From Adiantum capillus-veneris (Eukaryota; Streptophyta; Polypodiopsida; Polypodiales; Pteridaceae), in contig CM043963.1 of assembly GCA_014529385.2 (NCBI GenBank), positions 105,305,912 to 105,369,911 on the forward strand: a stretch of DNA of 64,000 nt, read 5' to 3'. This document shows, piece by piece, positions 21,568 through 31,106 of the stretch; positions within the stretch are counted from its first letter, which is position 1; each line of letters begins with the position of its first letter. Below the pieces are notes generated by a model. It was not told the DNA's origin and ran no database searches. It saw nothing but the letters and a program-made list of their open reading frames with translations. Both the position numbers and the translations under genes were made by a program.

Positions 21568-23098
21568 CTTCCTTTTCCAGTGTATCGTTCTTTTCAGTTT
21601 CTTTTTCGAGTACAGTTCTCAACATGAAGTACGGAACCACGTCGTACCCGTCCTTGTCGCAAAATTTCGTTGTGGGACCATCCGGAATTGCACAAACATC
21701 TAGGGTTGCTAGAATGTGTGTCCATTCTAATGGTTCAAGCGTGTCCTCTGGAAAGGGTTCTCCTATATAAGTTTCGTCTTCGATAGCCCTTTCTAAAACA
21801 CATTCTTCTCGTTTCAGACTTCCACATTTCGAAGCTCCACACATCCATAACTCCTTGGGCTTACCTAACCAAGCTGGAAATTCGGATCCCGCCAAAGTAG
21901 CTGAATCAAACTCCTCTACCGGTGTTCGGTTCACATCTTTGTAGCTATGGTCTTTCAGGTTCACACGTGTAGTGGTTTCCATATTTCTCAGGTATATGTG
22001 ATCGTAGCCCCAATCTTGGACCATTTTCAACTGTCTCATGAATGGTCTTCCCAATATGATATCATAGTTATTCTCCTTGCCAAAATCGACAATAGCAAAA
22101 GTATGTTCGTATTCAATGCCGCAAGAAGTCACTACAACTTTCTCTAATAACCCCATAGGTTTCTCCATGTGTCCATCTGCTAATTGGAGTTTCAACCTAG
22201 TCTTCCTTATTGCTGGTTTCCCCCATTTTTTCCAGATTTCTTTTGTAGCAATGGCTACCCCAGCTCCGCTGTCTAGTATTGCCATCGTGTTCACTCCTTG
22301 GAATTCAACTGGTAAGGTTGTATTCCCCTCTTCACCTTCGCAATACTCTCCGACCTTGTTTAAGGGTACAGGCTTAGCGTTCTTTTGTGGTTTACTCAGC
22401 TCTTGTATACCCTCTTTCAGTCTCGATGTTGGGTCTTTTATCCCGAATTTCTCCAAGCATTTTCCTACAGTGGTCCACATATGTGGTCTTAGCCTCAAAA
22501 GCTCAGCTAGAGTGATAGTGCATGTCACTGGTGTTGACAAGATCTCTATCAATCCTTGCGAGTCCATGACTTTTTCTGATGAGATTCTTCGTGAGGGAAG
22601 TGCTCTAGTCTCGGATTTTGCTTCATACTCTCCTAAGTATGAAGGTAAGGTATTCAGTGAGTGAGGTTTGCTCTCCGTTGTTCTAATAGAGCCCCCATCT
22701 CCCCAGTAAGATTGCAGATCCAAGTCCACTTGAGATCCTGCCTCAAATTCCACTATGGGAGGGTTCCTGATGTCCTTTTCCCAATTTGTCTGATTAGCTT
22801 GGCAACTTAGCTCGTTTGCAAAGTTTGCCTCTCTCACTTGTTTCCAAAATTCATTGTAATCCTCATCTCTTCCGTAAGACCTCTCTATGACTTGATGAAA
22901 ACTCTCTATCTCCTGATCAGTTGTGTTCAACACTATGCGGTCATCCTTGTGTGTATTTTCAGGCTTTTGTGCACTGGGAATCTTTTCAGCTACTCGTGAA
23001 ACGATAGTCTCTTCCTGAATTGGGTTTTCCGTTCCACAATTCATTGTTTCTTTTGGTGGTTCTAATAGGCTTGTGCAGTCTCGATCATTCTCTGGCAC
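21527..23098 (-). CDS. Element 1 first aspartic protease region
   Basis: A 523-codon frame with an acidic N-terminal half and a retropepsin domain. NTMAILDSGAGVAIAT holds the catalytic Asp (residue 276, codon 22271-22273). Flap-region sequence LQLADGHMEKP follows, then NNYDIILGRPF, which matches the ILG turn of retropepsins. Its position before RT is the normal one for Ty3 elements. The C-terminal third is acidic and ends at 21527, where the frame shifts. It differs clearly in sequence from the second protease at 17607-17305. Confidence 0.88.
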   Translation of the reverse strand: MPENDRDCTSLLEPPKETMNCGTENPIQEETIVSRVAEKIPSAQKPENTHKDDRIVLNTTDQEIESFHQVIERSYGRDEDYNEFWKQVREANFANELSCQANQTNWEKDIRNPPIVEFEAGSQVDLDLQSYWGDGGSIRTTESKPHSLNTLPSYLGEYEAKSETRALPSRRISSEKVMDSQGLIEILSTPVTCTITLAELLRLRPHMWTTVGKCLEKFGIKDPTSRLKEGIQELSKPQKNAKPVPLNKVGEYCEGEEGNTTLPVEFQGVNTMAILDSGAGVAIATKEIWKKWGKPAIRKTRLKLQLADGHMEKPMGLLEKVVVTSCGIEYEHTFAIVDFGKENNYDIILGRPFMRQLKMVQDWGYDHIYLRNMETTTRVNLKDHSYKDVNRTPVEEFDSATLAGSEFPAWLGKPKELWMCGASKCGSLKREECVLERAIEDETYIGEPFPEDTLEPLEWTHILATLDVCAIPDGPTTKFCDKDGYDVVPYFMLRTVLEKETEKNDTLEKEDEEEVFHDIPDHP

Positions 23099-23148
23099 AT
23101 TTCAAGTCTCTGTTTTTCCAATTCCGCGTTTGGGTATGTCATCCACCT

Positions 23149-23999
23149 CTATTCTTGTGTTTGGTTGTTCTTTAACCTAGCTTCGTAAGCTCTCATCAGT
23201 GCGTCCAATGGTTCGTGTACTTTGTCGACTAGCACTGATCCCCCTGAGCTTAAGCTCGTTGTTTCTTTGATACTCTTTTGTTTCGTTCTTTCCGGGCTCA
23301 TCTCTCGTTTCCCGTTTTGACTCTCAAGTTTTTCTAATCTATCTTTAGTTCGCTTTAGTTCCTCATCTAGAATAGCGTCTTCACGTTCTTTTCTCAACTT
23401 CATGTGTGCTTTTCTAGCTTTCCATGTGTTTTTCTGACTCCGCGGTCCTGGACTAACCATTTCAGTCGCTAACTTTCCATTCTCAGGTTCTCTAGTGGTT
23501 TTCTTAGCTTGAGCTCTAGTAACAACTTGCGTTGGTATCAGAGTTTCATTTTCAGACCCACTGCTGGTAGGAATAGTTTCTAGCATATTCAATGTCGTCT
23601 TTTGCACTTTGTTTGGATTCTTTGAACAATCCTCAATGAAGTGAGTAACCCCACACTCAGTGCAATAAGCGTTAATTCTAATGATTTCCGTATGTGGGCA
23701 AACATTCATCAGATGGTCACCTCCACACTTGTAACAGGGTCCTAGTGCTGGTCTTGGTCCCATTTGATTCGTCCTTTGTGGATAGGATGGTCTTTGTCTG
23801 TTAACCCTCCATGAGCTATGAACATCAATGTTCTTGCGTCCAAATTGTATCTCTCTTCATCAGAAGCACTTGTAACTGTTGGTATTCCAACATTCCCAAT
23901 CATGCCCCATGGTTCTGGTTGTTTGGGTTCTTCTGGTGGGTAATACACAGTTGGAGACATGTGTGCACCAGATTCTTCATAATAGGCTTGAACAGGCAC
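23149..23999 (-). pseudogene. Element 1 gag C-terminal region with two zinc knuckles
   Basis: Two frames (23999-23742, then 23763-23149) continue gag after frame changes. The second has two knuckles, CYKCGGDHLMNVC and CTECGVTHFIEDC. Both follow CX2CX3HX4C, one residue shorter between C2 and H than the usual CX2CX4HX4C. A basic, coiled region rich in Arg, Lys and Glu follows (LRKEREDAILDEELKRTKD). These features fit a nucleocapsid part that binds the element RNA. Because the frame changes twice within about 250 bp, decay is more likely than programmed recoding. Confidence 0.75.
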
Positions 24000-26122
24000 T
24001 AGGCTTGTTCTTCCTGATTCTCTAAGGTTGGTGCATATCTAATGCCTACTGGTCTTGCTCCTGGTAAAGGTGGTTGTTGTCCCAATACCGGTTGCGGTCT
24101 TTCTATCCCCATAGGTCCTGGTACATTTCCCGTTGGGTATCGAGGTACTGGATGTACTTGAGGTGGTGCTAATTGAGCAGGAGGTGCATACTGACGCTCC
24201 CTTACATACCCTTTGTTGATATAGCACTCCTCTGTTGGATGGTTTGTCCATTTTTGTTCAATAGCACACCATTTCAGTGTTTTTGGCAATGGTTTTTGGT
24301 ATGGTGCCATCCTTTTTAGAGCATCTTCTATCATTTGCTCTACATTTGGCATGGTTGTTGTTTGAACATTCTTTTTAGTGGTAGTCTCGCTCGCTACGGA
24401 GAAGGAGCTACTGGATGCAAAATCTGTATCCGCTGACACCTCTCCATAAACCGTACAGTTATCCACTAAGTACAATGCCTCTCTTGTTACTTGCTCGAAA
24501 CTTGTACAAGCTTTCAAGTGCAAGTCTTTCTTGAGAGTGTCGTTTCTCAGTCCCTCAATAAAGAGAACAGATAGTCTGTCATCTTGTGGTCGTTCACGTA
24601 CTGAACATCTCTCAATGTATTGTTTGAAGCGAAGTGAAGCTTCCTTCACTTTTTCGTGTTCTCTCTGTTTAAAAGCATATATTTGTGAGACCGTATTGTG
24701 CTTAATCCCTCGTTTTGAGAATTCCTCAGCAAACTCTCTTAGCAAATGGTCAATGTCATGGAATCCCCCTATGTTCAGTGGTTGAAACCATGTTAATGCC
24801 GTACCTTCTAGAGTAAGACCAAATCCCTCGTATTGTGTATGGAAATCTGTTATCTGCTCAGCTCTTAAGACTTGTTTAAAGAGTGACACATGTGCATACG
24901 GATCTCCTGAACCACCATACTTCTTTGGCATACACTTTGCGACTTGAGATGGTCTCATATGTCTATGGTCTGCTACCAATCTCATTGCTCCTGTGTCCCG
25001 GCTAAAGCTTTCTCTAGCATCATGGACTTCATGGGTTACCCTTGTCGGTTCCCCTGCTCTGAATCTACTACTAGGAGGTAAATGTGATGGTTCCGCTTCG
25101 AACCTTGGACCTGGAGTGGTATACGTGGGGATTGGAACTGCACTACCTCGATTCGTATCCATTGACTCTCTGGAATGTAATGATCCCATTGGTCCGGGCT
25201 TCGAGTTCTGAGGTTGACTGAAAGAGTCAACAGCCTGAGTTCTTTGTCCTCCTGTCGTCATTGGGTTTTGCCCTCCATTTGTTGGTGCTGGTCTTTGTGA
25301 GCTAGAAGTAACATAATACTGATGTAGTGGTCCCCCAAAGTATGTATATCCTTCTAATTCTTTCTTGCCCATTGTTGAGTATTGCCTGCCATACTTGTCG
25401 TAAGCGGCAATTTTCACTTCCGATCCCTCTGTGTAGGTAAAGACATAAAGTCTTTTTTGGTCTGTCAACTCTCCAGTGTAGGGTTCTTCACATCTATAAT
25501 AGAGATCCTGCTCCCCATTATTATATTTGTATAGCCCCACATAGATGTTATCAGTGTTGATCCTTGTAGTTTCATTCTCTCTTCTTAACCTCGCATCAGG
25601 GAAGTTTATTATTGGTGCTTTCTCCTCAAGTTCTTCATCTACTTTGGCTTTGGTGCCCATCAATCCCCACTTGTCCACAATGTTAGGGTTTAGGACTACC
25701 AAGTACATGGTACCCTCGTCATCTAGATATCTATCTCCGCTATAGCTCACAGGCACTAAGTCCTTGAACTCACTAGGTCTCTCTTCTATCTTTACACAAT
25801 AGCGGTACATTCCATCTTTGTAGATCTTGGCACCTTGCTCATTGTCGTACTGATATTTTATGAACAATAGCTTCATTGTGGCGGAAGGGCTTGATGATCC
25901 TGCTGCCATATTTTTTCTGTTGTTCAGGTTCAAGTGTTCCAAGTGTTCGGTGAAAATCTCGTAAGATCTCTCCGAAGAAGTATCAGAGACACTTCCTTCA
26001 AAGATCGGCTCTAATGGTTGCACCCAACTTTGGTTTACACTTCCCTCGGTTGATATGACACTTGCTGGTTCCCCTTGTTTTGGTTGGTTATTCTGGAGGT
26101 TCCTGCCCGATCTCAAATTCAT
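23999..26122 (-). CDS. Element 1 gag
   Basis: The ATG at 26122 starts MNLRSGRNLQNNQ, a start of a type seen in plant Ty3 gag proteins. A TTG three bases upstream only extends the open frame. Residues of about 70-250 form an unfamiliar domain rich in Tyr and charged residues (YRYCVKIEERP, YVGLYKYNNGEQDLYYRC). A Pro/Ser-rich spacer follows. The retrotransposon gag domain then runs from about 24960 to 24420, with KYGGSGDPYAHVSLF, TALTWFQPL, FAEEFSKRG and LFIEGLRNDTLKKDL. The C-terminal part is Pro-rich. The frame is intact for about 707 codons and ends at a TAG at 23999. It makes the particle protein of the element. Confidence 0.9.
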   Translation of the reverse strand: MNLRSGRNLQNNQPKQGEPASVISTEGSVNQSWVQPLEPIFEGSVSDTSSERSYEIFTEHLEHLNLNNRKNMAAGSSSPSATMKLLFIKYQYDNEQGAKIYKDGMYRYCVKIEERPSEFKDLVPVSYSGDRYLDDEGTMYLVVLNPNIVDKWGLMGTKAKVDEELEEKAPIINFPDARLRRENETTRINTDNIYVGLYKYNNGEQDLYYRCEEPYTGELTDQKRLYVFTYTEGSEVKIAAYDKYGRQYSTMGKKELEGYTYFGGPLHQYYVTSSSQRPAPTNGGQNPMTTGGQRTQAVDSFSQPQNSKPGPMGSLHSRESMDTNRGSAVPIPTYTTPGPRFEAEPSHLPPSSRFRAGEPTRVTHEVHDARESFSRDTGAMRLVADHRHMRPSQVAKCMPKKYGGSGDPYAHVSLFKQVLRAEQITDFHTQYEGFGLTLEGTALTWFQPLNIGGFHDIDHLLREFAEEFSKRGIKHNTVSQIYAFKQREHEKVKEASLRFKQYIERCSVRERPQDDRLSVLFIEGLRNDTLKKDLHLKACTSFEQVTREALYLVDNCTVYGEVSADTDFASSSSFSVASETTTKKNVQTTTMPNVEQMIEDALKRMAPYQKPLPKTLKWCAIEQKWTNHPTEECYINKGYVRERQYAPPAQLAPPQVHPVPRYPTGNVPGPMGIERPQPVLGQQPPLPGARPVGIRYAPTLENQEEQA

Positions 26123-26289
26123 CAATTCCCCTAAAGGACTTTAACTTTTCCGTCTCGGCAATTTGTTTTCCCCAAGTTTTGTGGTCAGAATTGATCCAAA
26201 CTGATTGATACTTGGTCAATTGTTTAATCTTGTCAGTTGGACAACTTCTGTTTCATCAAGTGAGAATTTTGTTGCAGTTATGCTGAAAA

Positions 26290-27010
26290 AGACATTATAC
26301 GCGTATGATGTCTTTTTTCACAGATTTAGACTATTTTGGTTATGCTCACTCTCAGTAGGCCCCTTATGCTCTTTCCACTCACAAAATTCAGTTTGAACTC
26401 TGTTTGAGCAAGTTATGGCTAATTTAGGCTTTTCTTGGCAATTTTCCGCTTTTGACTTGTTTTTTGGGTCAATTGTGATCCAAATGGGATGAAACTTGAA
26501 ATATAACCTCTAGACAGCTATTATAATGGATCTGTGTTAGCAAAGTATCAAAATATGTCCAAAATTAGGTCAAAGACATCATACGTGTATGATGTCTTTT
26601 TCATCAATTTGGGTCAAAACTTGATATTTATGCTTCCTACAGTGCTTGTAACAATCTTGTCAGGTCAGATATCAAAAATAAGCAGTGGATGTGCCAAAAG
26701 ACATTATACGCGTATGATGTCTTTTGTCCCAGATTTTGACTATTTTTGGTTTTAAGCCTTCTCCAATGTTTATAATTGAGTTTCAAGTGTTTTTGTCAGG
26801 TTTGAATGTAAAAACAAGATCTGAATCCAAAATTTCCTATTCTTTGCGTTTCTTGGACTCCGACTTGTCTTTTTGGGTTTCTTTGAGTGTTAATGCTCTT
26901 GTTTTAAGTTGAAATTAGGGTATAACCCCCCTTTTGAACACTCTGGTAAAGTCAAAATTTCTATTTTGGTCTCTGTTTGGTCATTTAGACATCATACGCG
27001 TATGATGTCT
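26290..27010 (-). repeat. Palindrome array 1, in the gag leader
   Basis: Four copies of the 24-bp palindrome seen upstream of ORF-X lie at 26290-26313, 26574-26597, 26699-26722 and 26987-27010, each with at most one change. The starts lie 168, 452, 577 and 865 bp from the gag ATG, nearly the same spacing as in array 2. The central hexamer is ACGCGT, or ACGTGT in the second copy. The flanking DNA has diverged far more than the palindromes. Confidence 0.95.
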
Positions 27011-27529
27011 AAAGTTGCAGATTTCCAATTTTTTTGGCACAGAATCCTTCCTAAAGCTTTCTCAAGTGCTCAGCAACTCCCAGATACACAGAAAATTTCT
27101 CTGACTTTTGTTTATTGCAAGTTTCACTACTAACTCGACGGTTTAGTGATCTAACATGCAATCAACCATATCAAGCAAATACTCCAATGATTATTAGCTC
27201 TAGATCAGGATCAAATGAAGTCCTACCTAAGCTATTCCTAATCATAAAATGGGTTTGGTAATTGTGACTTTAAAGATATCCACTGTCACTCACGGACTAG
27301 CAAATTCTTCTTCTATCAACAACTACTCAACACCAACAAAACAACAAACAAATCTAAGCTAAACTAAAAATACTGTCAACACGGAAGACCCAGGAATACC
27401 CCACTTCCTAGTATCTCTCGAGATCTTCGGAGTCCACCACTCCTAGATCTTTTCTAACTAAAGTATACAAAGTAGTTTATACGACTCACCTCGTAGGATT
27501 AGTCTAAGGTCACCTACTTAGGGCTCTCG
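27011..27529. other. Element 1 leader between PBS and palindromes
   Basis: About 0.5 kb of untranslated leader between the primer site and the palindrome array. No convincing ORF, splice signal or further palindrome is seen. With the array it makes a leader of about 1.4 kb before gag, long for a Ty3 element. Confidence 0.6.
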
Positions 27530-27547
27530 TCCCCGGCAGCGGCGCCA
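27530..27547 (-). other. Element 1 primer binding site (tRNA-Asp)
   Basis: On the minus strand this reads TGGCGCCGCTGCCGGGGA, which complements the 3' end of plant tRNA-Asp(GTC) with one mismatch. It starts two bases inside the 5' LTR. The site sets the start of minus-strand DNA synthesis and fixes the element's orientation. Confidence 0.92.
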
Positions 27548-27549
27548 AA

Positions 27550-28492
27550 TGTTAAGGCGGTTACGCCGCTAGCGGAAGCTAAATAGCGAGAACTCAACCA
27601 ACAACAGAATTTGTCAGACGAGGACGAAGCTTGACCCGCAGGCGCATGGAAACAACTAGGTGGGTGTCAAATCACCTACTCGACCTTCTAATGACAATCA
27701 CTACTAAGGAAATCAAATCTAAGTTCTAAAATACGCAAGTGACTGAAATCCGTACTACGAACGAATGCTATACGAAACAGGATCTAGAATCATTGAATCG
27801 ATCTCAAACTCAAGGGGAAGTCTATGCACTAGGTAAGAACAACACCCTAAAGACTTGAACTACAAAATCAACCTATAATCACTCCGTGCGGTAAACGCGT
27901 ATGAAGACAGGCCAAAAAATACAGGTGACCGAAACTTGACCCCGATGGTACTAATGCGTAGCTCTACTCGTTGTGGTTCTATAGATATGTTGCACGCTCT
28001 ATTCCGACACACGAGTTGGAAGAAAACTCACACCGAAGCTCGTAGGAACTTACCACACATAGAAGCCAATAGCGCGCACTCTTGGTATCAGTGCGTAGCT
28101 CTCGCCGTTGCTAACACAATGGCGGTGTCGCTTCTCCAATGGCGGCTCCGTAGCTCGCGTAGCAAGTAGATAAGACTCTCTCTCTCTCTCTCACTCTCTC
28201 TCAGACACAGTCACGGCGCTCAAAAACTCACTTTGATTAATAATCTGAATCCCCTTAGGTTACAAAAACTTTGGCTTATATACCTCAGCCTTGGAGGTGA
28301 GAACATCTCTAACTAATTACATCAGCAAGTGAAATTACTTCGGAATTACAAGCTGGAAACTCAATTGAGTCCCGTTACTTAATGAATGGCTCAATTCAAA
28401 ATCAATGTCGGAAAGACATTTATTACAATCAATGGTTACAAAAATGATGAGTGTGAGCAAAAATGTGGGTGTGATCCTCTGCTGGCTCAACA
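27550..28492 (-). repeat. Element 1, 5' LTR
   Basis: This 943-bp copy pairs with 9472-10414. Read on the minus strand it should hold promoter, R and U5 in that order. It ends next to the tRNA-Asp primer site. Differences from the other LTR are almost all transitions, as expected from cytosine methylation. Confidence 0.96.
28275..28282 (-). promoter_or_regulatory. TATA box candidate in element 1 5' LTR
   Basis: TATATAAG on the minus strand, about 215 bp into the LTR in the direction of transcription. It is kept in the 3' LTR (10197-10204). Transcription would start about 30 bp further on, near 28245. The call rests on motif and place only. Confidence 0.5.
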
Positions 28493-28982
28493 ACTTCGCG
28501 GCAGAGTTCTAAAACATTCCCCTTGCCATTTCAAAGGTAATGACGCGAACACAATTTCACGGCCCAAAATAGCAGTTCCCTAATTTTTAGGAAATGATTT
28601 CGTTGGGCTCCCACTGGTCATCCGACCATCTATCCTCATTGGGACCGCATCCAAAAGTGCAATGCGGCCGAAATATCGGATACTTTCTACTGGTAGCCCC
28701 ACCTTGACTTTATGCCTTTATTGAGTTCACGTCCTAGTATCCACCAACTTGCTAAGTGCGACGAGGGGACTTACATGACCTTGGACTGAGCCTAGACATC
28801 CTCTTACTATACGAATTCCAGTGCTGACCAACTTCCCGTCTGCAGATGAAACTATCGTTTACATTGGCTATCATACAATGTCCGACCATTTGCAACTTCA
28901 AAAAGAGGATCTCAAAAATAAAACAAAAATCATTGGTAAGAAACCAACAACTAAGGTTAGCAATTGCCACGTCCTCGTGACA
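28493..28982 (-). repeat. Element 2, 3' LTR, second part
   Basis: This resumes the left LTR after element 1. It matches the right LTR at 40665-41179, including GATGAAACTACCGTTCACATTGG-type blocks with scattered changes. It ends CGTGACA like the right copy. The first five bases, ACTTC, are the element 1 target duplication. Confidence 0.9.
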
Positions 28983-28984
28983 TA

Positions 28985-28993
28985 CCCCCCTCT
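28985..28993 (-). other. Element 2 polypurine tract
   Basis: On the minus strand, AAGAGGGGGG lies two bases before the 3' LTR. It is short but correctly placed. Confidence 0.7.
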
Positions 28994-29152
28994 TGAAATT
29001 GCAAACGTCCTCGATTGCATACCATATATACACGCCACTGGTGATCTTGTGTTGTTAGCACTCTATTATCATCGCATGTATCCGCAAGAAAGGTCGTACA
29101 CATAAATACAAATGACTTAATGAGACTTTCATACTTTTATCATTTCCATCTA

Positions 29153-30395
29153 TTACATTGTATTCATATGTACATTTGATGTACTAGCTCTATCATTACC
29201 CCTCCTTTGCACACGTTGGGTTGGGACATAAGTAGGTTGTAACCCAAAGACTTCAGGGTAAAGCTGCAATACATTTGGTGACTCTGACAGTTCATGCTCT
29301 TCCATCCACTTTGCATCCATAGGCATATAGTTCTTGAACTTCACCAAATAGCATCTTGCAACCTCTCCTTTAACTTTTCTATCTTTATGTGTCAAAACTT
29401 GCTTAGGTACCAGGATCTCATCAAGTTCCTCAACTTCTGGCTGATCTTCATCTAGCATATCTTCTGGCACATCACCCACAAAGGGTGTTAGAAGACTCAC
29501 GTGAAACGCATTATGAATCTTCCATGCATCAGGCAATTTCAGCATGTAAGCCGCATCGCTGATCTTGTTTAGCACTTGAAAAGGCCCATAGTAACGCATA
29601 CTGAGCTTAGGAAACATCCGTTCCTTGCCCTTCATTTTCTTTAACCTTGCCTTTTCGAACCTTAACAGAACCCAATCACCAGGTGATAATAGCAATTCAC
29701 GATGATGACGATCAGTAGCCTTTCTCTGTTTTGCCTGAGTCTTCTCCAAGGCAACTTTAATTTTTTTATACATTTCCTCCATGTTCTCAACATATCGATC
29801 TGCCTCAAATATCTTGTCCTTTGTATGCAATATGGGAGGAACTTTTTTGCCGCCTTCAACAATCTCGAAAGGTGCCTTGCCAGTCGAAGAATGCACCATA
29901 TTATTGTACGCATATTCAAGCATAGGCAAATACTGTTCCCACTTGTCCTTATTATCTGACGCATAGCGTTTCAGTAGATCTAAGACAGTAGAATTAGCCT
30001 CTTCTAACTAGCCATCAATTTGTGGATGAAACGAAGATGAGAACTTGAGCGTAGTGCCCATGTTCTCAAACAATCCTCTCAAGAACAAACTGGTCATGCG
30101 AGGATCACGATCACTGACAATCGATTGTGGCATACCATGGTACTTAAATACATTGTACATAAACAAGCCTGCCATTTGGTCAGATTTTATCTTCTTCCTA
30201 ACAGGGATAAAATGGGTCTACTTGTTGAACCTGCAAATAATGGTCCATATACCATCATTTCCTGTTGGTGTTCTTGGAAGATCAAAGATAAAGTCCATAG
30301 CAATGCTTTCCCATGGCTTATCCCGGATCGGCAGTGCTTGTAACAACCCTGGTGCCTTACCTGTCAAACTTGACCTTTTGTCAAATCAGACATGC
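29153..30395 (-). pseudogene. Element 2 integrase core remnant, C-terminal part and chromodomain
   Basis: The core (30395-29930) is broken by frameshifts. Readable pieces include an [15 protein letters not shown] block, SIVSDRDPRM and FHPQIDG. From 29929 the frame is open for 258 codons: EYAYNNMVHSSTGKAPFEI, SPGDWVLLRFEKARL, a GPF/GPY-like RYYGPFQVLNKIS, and a chromodomain at about 29440-29270 (VLTHKDRKVKGE, YLVKFKNYM, DAKWMEEHEL). The chromodomain marks a chromovirus, a Ty3 branch in which this domain can steer integration to marked chromatin. About 45 residues follow it before the TAG at 29153. Confidence 0.85.
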
Positions 30396-31106
30396 TCACA
30401 CAAAGGCATCCAAATCTCTCCTGAAGGTAGGCCAGTAGAAGAATGTCTCTACCGCTTTAACTGTCGCATCAATACCACGATGCCCTGCATACGGTGGGAC
30501 ATGACTCTCTTCCATGACCTTATGTCGCAATGGCCTAGTGACACAAAGTCTGCCATGCATCATCATAAAACCATCTCTGAGGAGGTAGTGCTCATGATGT
30601 TTCCCCTCTTGAAACTGTTCAAAGATCCTTGCAAACTCTTCATCAGTTGCATACTGTTCCTTCATGTCATCTAACTCATGATGATAAGGAATTGACACAG
30701 CTGAAATTTGTGGCTTCCTTGATAACGCATCAGCCACAACATTCTTCTTGCCTTCCACATGCATAATCTGGAAATGGAACATAGAAAGAATGTTTGCCCA
30801 TCGCATATGCTTTTCGGATAACTTTGACTGTGTCAAGAAGTATCGCAAGGTCTGATGGTCTATTTGGACAACAAAATCAGCACCTAAGAGGTAGTGCTTC
30901 CAGCTAGAAAGCGCATGAATCACAGCCAAGAGCTGTTTCTCATAGACTTGCATAGTCTTCTCTGGCCCTTGCAAAATTCGGCTTTCATAAGCTACTACCC
31001 ATCCGTCTTGCATTAGCACTGCTCTGATGCTACTGCTACACGCGTCACACTGGACCAAAAATGACTTCTTGAGATCTGGCAAAACAATTACTGGATCTGA
31101 AGTCAA
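30396..31106 (-). pseudogene. Element 2 RNase H and integrase zinc module
   Basis: The frame has RNase H motifs VQCDACSSSIRAVL, YEKQLLAVIHAL, VQIDHQTLRYFL and VVADALSRK. It then has the integrase HHCC region, which starts with ESHVPPYAGHRG and breaks off before the two Cys. Serine replaces the usual small residue after DA, so activity is doubtful. The frame joins the RT part upstream across a single TAG (31107) that could be a former CAG. Confidence 0.85.

Larger units (their letters stand above)
9472..28492 (-). mobile_element. Element 1: 19-kb Ty3 retrotransposon with extra genes
   Basis: Two 943-bp LTRs (9472-10414 and 27550-28492) start TGTTAAGGCGG and end CAACA on the plus strand. The 5-bp target duplication ACTTC lies at 9467-9471 and 28493-28497. 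The LTRs differ by roughly 20 substitutions, nearly all transitions, so the insertion is fairly recent compared with element 2. Gene order from the 5' end (right to left) is leader with palindromes, gag, zinc knuckles, protease, RT, RNase H, integrase with a doubled zinc module, a second protease, noncoding DNA with palindromes, and ORF-X. A plant Ty3 element usually needs 5-12 kb; the surplus comes from the leaders, the second protease and ORF-X. The tRNA-Asp primer site recalls Athila/Tat-type lineages, and no chromodomain is seen. Confidence 0.96.

Noticed and set aside
23742-23999. Programmed -1 frameshift between gag and pol of element 1
   Set aside because: Two frame changes follow within about 250 bp and more lie downstream. 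No clear slippery heptamer was seen. Decay is simpler.
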